Assembly: GCA_001899085.1 (NCBI GenBank) | Contig: MKVB01000006.1 | Coordinates: 627,857 to 691,856, forward strand | DNA length: 64,000 bases | Source: Devosia sp. 66-14 | GTDB lineage: Bacteria > Pseudomonadota > Alphaproteobacteria > Rhizobiales > Devosiaceae | Direction of reading: 5' to 3' | Part shown: one piece after another, positions 47,206 through 55,946 of the stretch | How positions within the stretch are numbered: the stretch's first letter is position 1 | Layout: every line of letters starts with the position of its first letter | The notes under the pieces: generated by a model | Told to the model about the DNA's origin: nothing | Seen by the model: the letters and a program-made list of their open reading frames with translations, nothing else | Databases searched by the model: none | Program-made: the position numbers and the translations under genes

Positions 47206-47408
47206 TTAACGCTCGGGCTCCCAGATGCCGCGGGATTCGACGCATCCCGTCATAGCATCGGGCGGGGTCTGCCGATAGGCGCGGGGACGCGGCAGCTGTG
47301 GCTAACCGGACGGTCCGGCGCATTTTCCGCCGTGCCGGCTGAACGGTTTATTTACCCAGTTCGTCAACACTCCGTTCAGCACAGCCACGTGCCCAAGGAC
47401 TTGTCGCC

Positions 47409-48206
47409 ATGCCCGCTCCCGGCTTCGGCCTGGATAACGCCGCCCGCATCCTGCTCGTCGATCGCGACGAGGCGGGCGCTCGGGCTTTGATCGAAGTGCT
47501 TGATCAGGGCTTCATCGTCGCGCCCGAAATTGCGCTGGCCCGTGGTGGCCGCGAGGCGGCAGACCGGCTGCGGCTCGCCTCCTACGACCTGCTGCTGGCC
47601 GAACTCGACAGCCTGCGCGACCTTTCGGTCGAGGCTGAGGACGCAGTGGCGCGGCTGGTGCGGCTGGCGCCCGGATCGCTGGTGGTGGTGCTGTCCGATG
47701 GCACCTCGGTGTCGGCGACGCTCGCCGCCCTGCAAGCGGGCGCGCACGAGCACGTGACCCGCCCGGTGGATTCGGCCGTACTGTCGGCGCGCCTCAGCGA
47801 GCTGGCGCACCGGCACGGCCGTGCGATCGCCGGGGCCTTCCGTGGCCCGGCGGAGCAGGAACGTGTCGCCGGCCTGCTCGACGCATCCACCCAGCTGCAG
47901 ACGGTCCTCGACTTCGTGGCGCGTGACCTGCCGGGCAGTGCGGAACATCTGGAGGGCGTCGCCCGGCGGATCGTCGCGATGTTCGACGGTGGCGAAACGG
48001 AACGGCGCGCCGCCTCGGCCGAGTCGCCGGTGCGCCCGGTGGTGCTGCCGATGTGGCGGCAGGAACAGCGGATCATCGAAGAAGCGATCGAGAGCTTCGC
48101 GGGCAACATCGCCTTGGCCGCCGCGGCGCTGGAGCTCAGCCCGTCGACGATCTACCGCAAGCGGCAGGCGTGGGCAGAGCTGGAAGGCAAGAAGGGCGCG
48201 GCTTAA
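47409..48206 (+). CDS. REC-Fis orphan regulator with altered phosphoacceptor
   Basis: 265 aa. Residues about 13-130 form a receiver domain (ILLVDRDEAGARAL), a helical middle follows, and a C-terminal Fis-type HTH (GNIALAAAALELSPSTIYRKRQAW, about residues 230-253) resembles the DNA-binding end of NtrC proteins; the AAA+ module is absent. The phosphoacceptor region reads YDLLLAELDS, placing Glu where Asp is expected, and the Lys of the KP pair is Arg (HVTRPVDS). It may mimic the phosphorylated state. No kinase partner nearby. Confidence 0.82.
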   Translation: MPAPGFGLDNAARILLVDRDEAGARALIEVLDQGFIVAPEIALARGGREAADRLRLASYDLLLAELDSLRDLSVEAEDAVARLVRLAPGSLVVVLSDGTSVSATLAALQAGAHEHVTRPVDSAVLSARLSELAHRHGRAIAGAFRGPAEQERVAGLLDASTQLQTVLDFVARDLPGSAEHLEGVARRIVAMFDGGETERRAASAESPVRPVVLPMWRQEQRIIEEAIESFAGNIALAAAALELSPSTIYRKRQAWAELEGKKGAA

Positions 48207-48208
48207 CG

Positions 48209-48237
48209 TTGCCGCCGTAATGCACGTGCATTACATT
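48209..48237 (+). promoter_or_regulatory. Promoter and 18-bp palindromic operator of the TA operon
   Basis: TTGCCG (48209-48214), 17-nt spacer, TACATT (48232-48237). GTAATGCACGTGCATTAC (48217-48234) is a perfect palindrome filling the spacer and entering the -10, as expected for autorepression by a RelB-type antitoxin. RBS CAGGAG precedes the antitoxin ATG 48261. Confidence 0.85.
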
Positions 48238-48260
48238 GGGGCTCAAGCAGGAGTTCCGAA

Positions 48261-48569
48261 ATGGCCGCCAACGCCCTCGTTCAAACTCGCATCGACCCCG
48301 AGATACGAGACCGTGCCAGCGAGGTTCTGGCGAAACTAGGCCTCACCGTTTCGGATGCGACGCGGATCCTTCTCACACGCATCGCCAATGACGGCATCGT
48401 TCCGATGGAACTGCTGGCCCCCGAGCAAGAGTACGATGCCTGGTTCCGAGCCAAGGTTCAGGAAGCGCTCGACAGCAAACTACCGCGCATCCCACACGAA
48501 GAGGTCAAGGCCGAATTCGCAGCGCGCAAGGCGATGCTTAGGGCGCGGATTGCTCGGGGAGAACGTTGA
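48261..48569 (+). CDS. RelB/DinJ-family antitoxin
   Basis: 102 aa. Ribbon-helix-helix N-terminus: VQTRIDPEIRDRASEVLAKLGLTVSDATRILLTRIA (about residues 7-42), matching RelB/DinJ. The C-terminal half is a charged helix (EEVKAEFAARKAMLRARIARGER) that should wrap the toxin. Stop overlaps the toxin start (TTGA). The palindromic promoter supports autoregulation. Confidence 0.92.
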   Translation: MAANALVQTRIDPEIRDRASEVLAKLGLTVSDATRILLTRIANDGIVPMELLAPEQEYDAWFRAKVQEALDSKLPRIPHEEVKAEFAARKAMLRARIARGER

Positions 48570-48856
48570 GGCTCGTCTGGGCCGATGAGGCCAAGACGGA
48601 TCGATTCGAACTCATCGGCTTTGTGGAGACGCAAAGTCTTATCAACGCAATCGAACTGGATGACAGGCTGGATGAAGCCGCCGAACGGCTCCTTTCCTTC
48701 CCCCACTCGGGCCGGCTGGGTCGCGTTCACGGCACGAGGGAGCTCGTGATCGCCGATGCGCCCTATATCCTGGTCTACGCCGTGGAAGAACGGGAAGTGG
48801 TCATACTGAGGGTGATCCACGGCGCCCAGGATTGGCCGCCGCGGGATCTGACTTAG
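48566..48856 (+). CDS. RelE/ParE-family toxin
   Basis: 96 aa. The family fold is indicated by VWADEAKTDRFELIGFVETQS near the start, FPHSGRLGRVHGTRELVI in the middle and the C-terminal ILRVIHGAQDWPPR. The sequence is nearer ParE/RelE of the YafQ-ParE group than canonical RelE; ribosome- versus gyrase-directed action cannot be told from sequence. TTG 48566 overlaps the antitoxin stop, giving tight coupling. Confidence 0.92.
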   Translation: MRLVWADEAKTDRFELIGFVETQSLINAIELDDRLDEAAERLLSFPHSGRLGRVHGTRELVIADAPYILVYAVEEREVVILRVIHGAQDWPPRDLT

Positions 48857-49035
48857 CCCTTCAGCTTATCGCGAGCCTTCTTGGCCGTGGCGAAGGCACG
48901 GGCTTCTTCGCCCAGGGCGGAGCCCTTCTTCACCACGGTGCCGCTGGCATCGACGAGACTCCAGTCCCACTTGGTGTTGGGGCCGACGCCACCGGTGCGG
49001 CGGAGCTTGATTTCGAGTTCTGCGCTTACCGCCAT
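48853..49035 (-). CDS. Small conserved-looking protein, 60 aa
   Basis: 60 aa: residues 4-12 AELEIKLRR, then a Gly-containing turn (TGGVGPNTKWDW), SLVDASGTVVKKGSA, and a basic helix ending AFATAKKARDKLKG. No family recognised. ATG 49035 lies inside the end of the GT2-GtrA gene (10-bp overlap), and its stop overlaps the toxin stop antisense by 3 bp. Probably translationally coupled to the glycosyltransferase. Codon use is like the neighbours. Confidence 0.65.
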   Translation of the reverse strand: MAVSAELEIKLRRTGGVGPNTKWDWSLVDASGTVVKKGSALGEEARAFATAKKARDKLKG

Positions 49036-50177
49036 GTGAACACCTTTGTAACGGAATAGTTGAAGACGACGCTCATCAGCACGCCGAGCAGGCCGGCCAC
49101 GTAAAACTGCCCATCATAGGCATAGATCCAGCTCGCCACCGAGACGTTGGCGAGGGCACCGATGGAGCAGACCGCATAGAAGGTCAGCATGCCGGTGAGA
49201 TAGCGCCAGCCACGCAGCTTCTTGTTGGCGTAGGTCAGCTCGTTGTTGAGCATGAAGTTGAAGGTCATGGCGAGCAGCGTGGCCGCCACCTGAGCCCAGA
49301 AGAAATTGAACCCCAGCAATTCGTGGGTGATGCCGAGCGTCGCCATGTGGACGACGACACCAAAGCCACCGACCAGCGCGAACAGCAGGAAGGTGGTGGG
49401 CAGCAGGCCGCCGGAGAGCTTGGAGACGATCAGGCCAAGGAACTGCACCACGACGATCGAGCTCATCTTGCTCTCGCCGGCGTGGCGCGGCCGGAAGGTA
49501 TAGGGCACCTCGCCGATGCGCAGTTCCTTTCCCTGGCGGGCGCGCGAGCGGCCGGCCGAGACAATGATATCGAGCAGGACCTTGAAGCCGTCGTCGCTGA
49601 GCGAGGGCGCGATCTCGTCGAAGACGCTGCGGCGCATCAGGAAAAACCCGCTCATCGGGTCGCTGAGCGATTTGCCGGTGACGAGGCTGGAGAGCTTCGT
49701 GGCAAAGCGACTTCCCGCTTCGCGGGTCTTGGACAGCCCCTCGCCCACGCTGCCCTCACCACCGTAGCGGGTGCCGACGACGATGTGGTCGCCGGCAATG
49801 GCCTTGTCGAGCATCTGCGGCAGAATGGTTTCGTCATGCTGCAGATCGGCGTCGATGACGGCAAAGTAGGGCGCGGCGCTCGCAAGGATGCCCTCGACCA
49901 CGGCCGAGCTCAGGCCGCGACGGCCAAGCCGATGAATGCCGCGCACGTTCTGGTGGCGGCGCGCCATCTCACGCACCACTTCGGAGGTGCCATCGGGGGA
50001 ATTGTCGTCCACGACGATGAATTCGAAAGGTGTGGCGCCGAGCGCCGCCGTGACCTTCTCGTACAACAGCGGAACATTGTCGCGCTCGTTGTAGCTGGGG
50101 ACGATCACCGCGAGCTGCGGAGCAACCCAGGTATCGGGGGATTTTCGGGGGTGGCTATCGAACTGGACGACGGTCAC
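49026..50177 (-). CDS. GT2 glycosyltransferase fused to GtrA-like membrane domain
   Basis: 383 aa. Residues about 20-240 are a DPM1-like GT2 domain: AVIVPSYNERDNVPLL, VVDDNSPDGTSEV, VIDADLQHDE (DxD region) and SGFFLMRRSVF. Residues about 265-383 contain four helices of a GtrA domain (FALVGGFGVVVHMATLG, FNFMLNNELTYANKK, FNYSVTKVFTW). Such enzymes transfer a sugar to polyprenyl phosphate and flip or anchor it. GTG start 50177 with GGAG upstream. It could supply the lipid-linked donor for the GT39 enzyme encoded at 24.3 kb (inference). Confidence 0.92.
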   Translation of the reverse strand: MTVVQFDSHPRKSPDTWVAPQLAVIVPSYNERDNVPLLYEKVTAALGATPFEFIVVDDNSPDGTSEVVREMARRHQNVRGIHRLGRRGLSSAVVEGILASAAPYFAVIDADLQHDETILPQMLDKAIAGDHIVVGTRYGGEGSVGEGLSKTREAGSRFATKLSSLVTGKSLSDPMSGFFLMRRSVFDEIAPSLSDDGFKVLLDIIVSAGRSRARQGKELRIGEVPYTFRPRHAGESKMSSIVVVQFLGLIVSKLSGGLLPTTFLLFALVGGFGVVVHMATLGITHELLGFNFFWAQVAATLLAMTFNFMLNNELTYANKKLRGWRYLTGMLTFYAVCSIGALANVSVASWIYAYDGQFYVAGLLGVLMSVVFNYSVTKVFTWR

Positions 50178-50349
50178 GTCTGCTCCGGGGGTATCTGCGG
50201 CGCCTCAGGTACTGCCAAGCTGGCCGCTTTGCAACTTACCATCAGGGCGGTTTACGGTTTCTCTCGGCACCACAAACGTGGCAAGGACGGGCTCGTTTCA
50301 TGCGTTCGTCGCATAGCCGCCACATCATCATCGTATGGCTCGGCTCGTC

Positions 50350-50379
50350 CTTGACTCGCTCTGGACCCCCTCCTATATC
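50350..50379 (+). promoter_or_regulatory. groESL promoter, sigma-70 and RpoH-like
   Basis: TTGACT (50351-50356), 17-nt spacer, TATATC (50374-50379). The extended sequence CTTGAC...CCTATAT also fits the alphaproteobacterial RpoH consensus. CIRCE begins 12 nt downstream of the -10, so transcription should start at or just before it. Confidence 0.75.
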
Positions 50380-50391
50380 CCCTGCCAGCTG

Positions 50392-50418
50392 TTAGCACTC
50401 CTCGATCATGAGTGCTAA
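50392..50418 (+). promoter_or_regulatory. CIRCE element (HrcA operator)
   Basis: TTAGCACTC-N9-GAGTGCTAA, an exact match to the CIRCE consensus in both arms, 37 bp before the groES start codon. It implies repression of groESL by HrcA; hrcA itself is not in the window. Confidence 0.97.
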
Positions 50419-50455
50419 CAGACGCGAAATCACTTAGTTGCTGATAGGAGCAAAA

Positions 50456-50743
50456 ATGGCTTTCCGTCCCCTGCACGACCGCGTGGTCGTCCGGCGCGTC
50501 GACAGCGAAGAGAAATCGGCTGGCGGCATCATCATCCCCGACACCGCCAAGGAAAAGCCCTCCGAGGGCGTGATCGTCTCGGTGGGCCCGGGCGCCCGCG
50601 ACGAGGCCGGCAAGATCGTGCCGCTGGACGTCAAGGAAGGCGACCGGATCCTGTTCGGCAAGTGGAGCGGCACCGAGGTGAAGCTCAATGGTCAGGACCT
50701 GCTGATCATGAAGGAATCCGACATCATGGGCGTGATCTCGTAA
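50456..50743 (+). CDS. groES: Co-chaperonin GroES
   Basis: 95-aa GroES heptamer subunit: [14 protein letters not shown], mobile loop [21 protein letters not shown] (residues about 16-36), and [22 protein letters not shown] 50456 with TAGGAG upstream; an ATG 18 bp earlier lacks an RBS. groEL follows 56 bp downstream in the same heat-shock operon. Confidence 0.98.
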   Translation: MAFRPLHDRVVVRRVDSEEKSAGGIIIPDTAKEKPSEGVIVSVGPGARDEAGKIVPLDVKEGDRILFGKWSGTEVKLNGQDLLIMKESDIMGVIS

Positions 50744-50787
50744 CCAGGCGCTCCGCCGGTTCCGACCACTCCCCCTCAACTTCGTAA

Positions 50788-52440
<1,653 letters not shown>

Positions 52441-52494
52441 GAAGTCCGGCCCCAAGCCAACACATCCGATCTTCTCACGAAGGTCACGAACGGG

Positions 52495-52526
52495 AGGGCG
52501 GTCCATCGGGCCGCCCTTTCGTTTTG
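52495..52526 (+). terminator. Rho-independent terminator after groEL
   Basis: AGGGCGG and CCGCCCT form a 7-bp stem with a 9-nt loop, followed by TTCGTTTT. It lies 55 bp past the groEL stop codon. Confidence 0.85.
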
Positions 52527-52552
52527 ACCTGTCGCGTACCCACCCAATGTCA

Positions 52553-52570
52553 TTGCCGCGAAGGCGGCAA
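52553..52570. repeat. Short palindrome resembling a dispersed alphaproteobacterial repeat
   Basis: TTGCCGC-GAAG-GCGGCAA, in the context GTCATTGCCGCGAAGGCGGC. It resembles the GTCATTCCCGCGAAAGCGGG repeats common in alphaproteobacterial gaps. It lies between the groEL terminator and the DUF2975 gene. Confidence 0.5.
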
Positions 52571-52709
52571 CCTGGCGGGATGCCGCGATGACGCCGGTGC
52601 ACAGGAAAGCACCCAGCCCGCCAGCATCGCGCTTATCGCGAACGATTCATCGCTTTACGTGATACGGACCGGCGTGGAATATGCGCCGGATTTGCGATGG
52701 AGCAGCAAC

Positions 52710-53237
52710 ATGGCGCGATCGGCGACACAGCGTGTCGGAGCGATAAGGACCTGGAGCCGGCGGTTCGGCGTGGGGTTGCTGCTGGTGATCGTCGCCCTGC
52801 CCGTGGGAACACTGGCGGCGTTGCTGGCGAGCCGGCTGTTCGGCGGCGACGTCTATATCGGGCCGCCGGACCCGGTGGACCTGTCGACGGTACCGCTGGG
52901 GAGCGCTCTGCTGATCGGCGCGGGTGCGCTGCTCAGCGTCGGGCTCTACCTCGTGCCGCTCTACTTCTTGCGCCAGCTGTTCGGGCTGTGGGCAGCGGGT
53001 GAGATCCTGACGCGCGGCGCGGCGACCGCCATCCGGCGAGCCGGCATAGCGCTGCTGGTGGCGACGGCCGGCTCCAGCCTGATCGGGCCGCTGACTGACC
53101 TGCTGACCAATGAACTGGGCCGTTTCTCGATCAGCATCGACCTCGCCAACCTGCTGCCGGCGGGGGTGATCTACGTCGTCGGGCTGGTACTCGACGAGGC
53201 TGCGCGCGTCGCCGAAGACGCCGAGCTGACCATCTAG
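52710..53237 (+). CDS. DUF2975 membrane protein
   Basis: 175 aa with four predicted helices (residues about 20-42, 60-83, 105-130 and 145-165), matching the DUF2975 layout; segment YFLRQLFGLWAAGEILTRG after helix 2 is characteristic. Start ATG 52710 follows GGAG at 7 nt; a longer frame upstream crosses a repeat. It is 8 bp upstream of a small XRE regulator, the usual partner of DUF2975. Role unknown. Confidence 0.82.
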   Translation: MARSATQRVGAIRTWSRRFGVGLLLVIVALPVGTLAALLASRLFGGDVYIGPPDPVDLSTVPLGSALLIGAGALLSVGLYLVPLYFLRQLFGLWAAGEILTRGAATAIRRAGIALLVATAGSSLIGPLTDLLTNELGRFSISIDLANLLPAGVIYVVGLVLDEAARVAEDAELTI

Positions 53238-53245
53238 GCCCGGCG

Positions 53246-53476
53246 ATGATCATCGTGAACCTCGACGTCATGCTGGCGCGGCGCAAGATGCGGCTGGGCG
53301 ACCTTGCCGATGCCGTCGGCATCTCGATGCAGAACCTCAGCGTGCTCAAGACCGGGAAGGCCAAGGCGGTGCGGTTTTCGACGCTGAACCGCCTGTGCGA
53401 CGTGCTCGAGTGTCAGCCGGGGGACCTCCTGGCCTACGAGCGGCGCCCTGAGGACGATCAGGCAGACGACGAGTAG
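53246..53476 (+). CDS. Small XRE (Cro/C1, YozG-like) regulator
   Basis: 76 aa, essentially one HTH: MLARRKMRLGDLADAVGISMQNLSVLKTGKAKAVRF-type pattern at residues about 9-45, then LNRLCDVLECQPGDLLAYE. This is the YozG-like group that accompanies DUF2975 membrane proteins. The acidic tail (PEDDQADDE) is short. Spacing of 8 bp from the DUF2975 gene implies one mRNA. Confidence 0.92.
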   Translation: MIIVNLDVMLARRKMRLGDLADAVGISMQNLSVLKTGKAKAVRFSTLNRLCDVLECQPGDLLAYERRPEDDQADDE

Positions 53477-53478
53477 CT

Positions 53479-53493
53479 TCACGATTATCGTGA
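53479..53493. promoter_or_regulatory. 15-bp palindrome downstream of the XRE gene
   Basis: TCACGATTATCGTGA is a perfect palindrome (7-bp arms, one centre base), immediately before an AT-rich stretch with TATAAT (53494-53499). It could be an operator for the XRE protein acting on a downstream promoter, but no -35 is evident and the next gene starts 215 bp later. Confidence 0.45.
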
Positions 53494-53707
53494 TATAATT
53501 ATTGACTATCGATATGCGATGCGGCATCTCTGAGCTTGCACGCAGGATACGCTTCACCTGCACCTGCCCCGCCGGCGTGCACGCGGAGGCTTTCGAGGTA
53601 ACGACAATGATCTCTCGTCTCACGGCGTCAGCCGCGGGAGCGCTGGCGCTCGCGTCGGCGTTCGCCAGCCGCGGTCCCGCGTTGGCTGCACTTTCGAGGA
53701 GTGCGCC

Positions 53708-54100
53708 ATGCTGAAGGCGCTGGCCTGGGCGCTGATCGCCCTGCTGCTGTCGATGCTGCCGGAGTGGGCGAAGGCCGGTCAGCCGGAGCTGAGCGGGCGC
53801 TGGACCACCGCCGATCGCGGCAGCCTGATCGAAATAGCGGCCTGCCCCGATATGGCGGGAGCGCTATGCGCGACGGTCCTCGCCGACCAGCCGGCTGCGG
53901 GGCAACCGAGCCTTGCCGGCAAGCAGGTGGGCATCAACTTCGTGCCGGGCAAGGACGGCTGGTCCGGCCAGATCCTGACCGAGGACGGCAGCGCGCTGGC
54001 GGCGACGATCTCGCTGGCCAACGCCAGTCGGCTCGACCTCAAGGTCTGCGTGATGGCGGTGTTCTGCGATGCGACATCGTATTGGCGGGTCGCGCCGTAA
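53708..54100 (+). CDS. DUF2147-like secreted protein
   Basis: 130 aa. A signal peptide ends near residue 23 (LPEWAKAGQ). The mature part follows the DUF2147 pattern: LSGRWTTADRGSLIEIAACPD, ALCATVLADQP, and a C-terminal CVMAVFCDATSYWRV with Cys pairs. It is shorter than usual for the family. RBS GAGGAG precedes ATG 53708. The 231-bp region upstream has a small open frame (53502-53714) that I do not call. Function unknown. Confidence 0.75.
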   Translation: MLKALAWALIALLLSMLPEWAKAGQPELSGRWTTADRGSLIEIAACPDMAGALCATVLADQPAAGQPSLAGKQVGINFVPGKDGWSGQILTEDGSALAATISLANASRLDLKVCVMAVFCDATSYWRVAP

Positions 54101-54251
54101 CCGAGCCCGGGAGAGCGCGACCAGGCGGGTGTCGCTCCCCTCGCCGCCTACTCGTCATGCCCTGATGCAAGGCTCGTGCGCATATGCCTGCAATTGACTC
54201 CGAGCCTGCGCTCGCGCCAAACGTCTCGGAGCCAAGCCCTGGAGTTCAAGC

Positions 54252-55946
54252 ATGAGCGTTGTGCCGCCGATGATGGCTGTCCCGCCGATGACGGAGCAGA
54301 AACCGACGCCCGAACAGCCGCTCGACAAGGACTGGTGGCGCGGCGCGGTAATCTACCAGATCTATCCCCGCTCGTTTCAGGATCACAACGGGGATGGGGT
54401 GGGCGACCTCGTGGGCATCACCGAGCGGCTCGACTATGTCGCCGACCTCGGCGTCGACGCGATCTGGCTCAGCCCGTTCTTCACCTCGCCGATGAAGGAC
54501 TTCGGCTACGACGTATCCAACTATCGCGACGTCGACCCGATCTTCGGCACGCTGGGGGATTTCGACCGGCTGCTGGAGAAGGCCCATTCGCGCGGCCTGA
54601 AAGTGATCATCGACCAGGTGATCTCGCACACCTCCGACAAGCACCCGTGGTTCGCCGAGAGCCGGCAGAACCGGACCAACCCGCGGCACGACTGGTATGT
54701 GTGGGCCGATCCCAACCCCGATGGCACGCCGCCCAATAACTGGCTGTCGATCTTCGGCGGCTCGGCGTGGACCTGGGACAGCCGGCGCATGCAGTATTAC
54801 ATGCACAACTTCCTGACCTCGCAGCCCGATCTCAACTTCCACAACCCCGATGTGCAGGACGCCGTGCTCGGCGACATGCGGTTCTGGCTGGAGCGCGGGG
54901 TCGACGGGTTCCGGCTCGATACGGTGAACTTCTACTTCGCCTCGCTCGGGCTCGAGTCGAACCCCGTGGTGAAGCCGGAGGATTTCAACGCCTCGACGGC
55001 GCCGGCGGTGAACCCCTACAATTTCCAGGAGCATCTCTACGACAAGAGCCGGCCGGAGAACCTCGAGTTCCTCACGCGCATTCGTGCGCTGCTCGATGAG
55101 TATCCGGGGCGAACGTCGGTTGGCGAGATCGGTGACAGCCAGCATCAGCTCGAGGTGATGGCCCAGTACACCTCAGGGACCGACAAGCTCCATATGGCCT
55201 ACACCTTCGACTACCTGGGCGGAGCCTTCGACGCCGGGCACTTCAGAAAGTCGATCGACCTGACCGAGAAGGACGCACCGAACGGCTGGATCTGCCTCGC
55301 CTTTTCCAACCATGACGTGGTCCGGCATGTGAGCCGGTGGATGAGCCATGGCGACCGCGACGCGTTCGGCAAGCTGACGGCGACGATGCTGCTGACGATG
55401 CGCGGTTCGGTGTGCCTGTACCAGGGCGAAGAGCTGGGACTGACCGAGGCGGAACTGGCATTCGAAGACCTGGTGGATCCCTACGGCATCGAGTTCTGGC
55501 CGCAGTTCAAGGGGCGTGACGGATGCCGGACGCCGATGGTGTGGCAATCCACGGCGCATCTGGGCGGGTTTTCGACGGCGCCGCGGGCATGGCTGCCGGT
55601 GCCGGGCGATCACCTGCTGAAGGCGCCTGACCTGCAGGAAAAGCGGAACGACTCGCTGCTGCACCACTACCGGGCAACCCTGCAGTTCCGCCGAGCACAC
55701 GAGGCGCTGGTGAAGGGCACGATCAAGACGCTCGACGCCCCCGAGGGCGTGCTGATGTTCACCCGGACGGCTGGCGCCGAGACCCTATTGTGCGCCTTCA
55801 ACATGACTGGCGGCCCGCTCGTCGTCCGCCTGCCCGACGGCATCGGGGTGAGGGGCATCGACGCTCCCGGCTCCATCGCTGCTCCCATCGGCGATGGGGA
55901 CCTCGACCTGCCGGCTTTCGGCGGCTTCGTCGGGGCCGTGCTCTAG
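54252..55946 (+). CDS. GH13 alpha-glucosidase (oligo-1,6-glucosidase / AglA-like)
   Basis: 564-aa cytosolic glycosidase. WWRGAVIYQIYPRSFQDHNGDGVGD at the N-terminus is typical of GH13 alpha-glucosidases. Catalytic residues are Asp223 (GFRLDTVNF), Glu292 (SVGEIGDS) and Asp355 (FSNHDVVRH). Rhizobial AglA usually lies in an alpha-glucoside ABC operon (aglEFGAK); here it stands alone. ATG 54252 has GGAG upstream. The last 162 bp overlap the converging ABC ATPase gene. Confidence 0.94.
   Translation: MSVVPPMMAVPPMTEQKPTPEQPLDKDWWRGAVIYQIYPRSFQDHNGDGVGDLVGITERLDYVADLGVDAIWLSPFFTSPMKDFGYDVSNYRDVDPIFGTLGDFDRLLEKAHSRGLKVIIDQVISHTSDKHPWFAESRQNRTNPRHDWYVWADPNPDGTPPNNWLSIFGGSAWTWDSRRMQYYMHNFLTSQPDLNFHNPDVQDAVLGDMRFWLERGVDGFRLDTVNFYFASLGLESNPVVKPEDFNASTAPAVNPYNFQEHLYDKSRPENLEFLTRIRALLDEYPGRTSVGEIGDSQHQLEVMAQYTSGTDKLHMAYTFDYLGGAFDAGHFRKSIDLTEKDAPNGWICLAFSNHDVVRHVSRWMSHGDRDAFGKLTATMLLTMRGSVCLYQGEELGLTEAELAFEDLVDPYGIEFWPQFKGRDGCRTPMVWQSTAHLGGFSTAPRAWLPVPGDHLLKAPDLQEKRNDSLLHHYRATLQFRRAHEALVKGTIKTLDAPEGVLMFTRTAGAETLLCAFNMTGGPLVVRLPDGIGVRGIDAPGSIAAPIGDGDLDLPAFGGFVGAVL

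Noticed and set aside
53502-53714. 70-codon open frame with a signal-like stretch (SAAGALALASAFASRG)
   Set aside because: No recognisable domain, weak start context, and it overlaps the DUF2147-like gene start; I could not support it as a gene.
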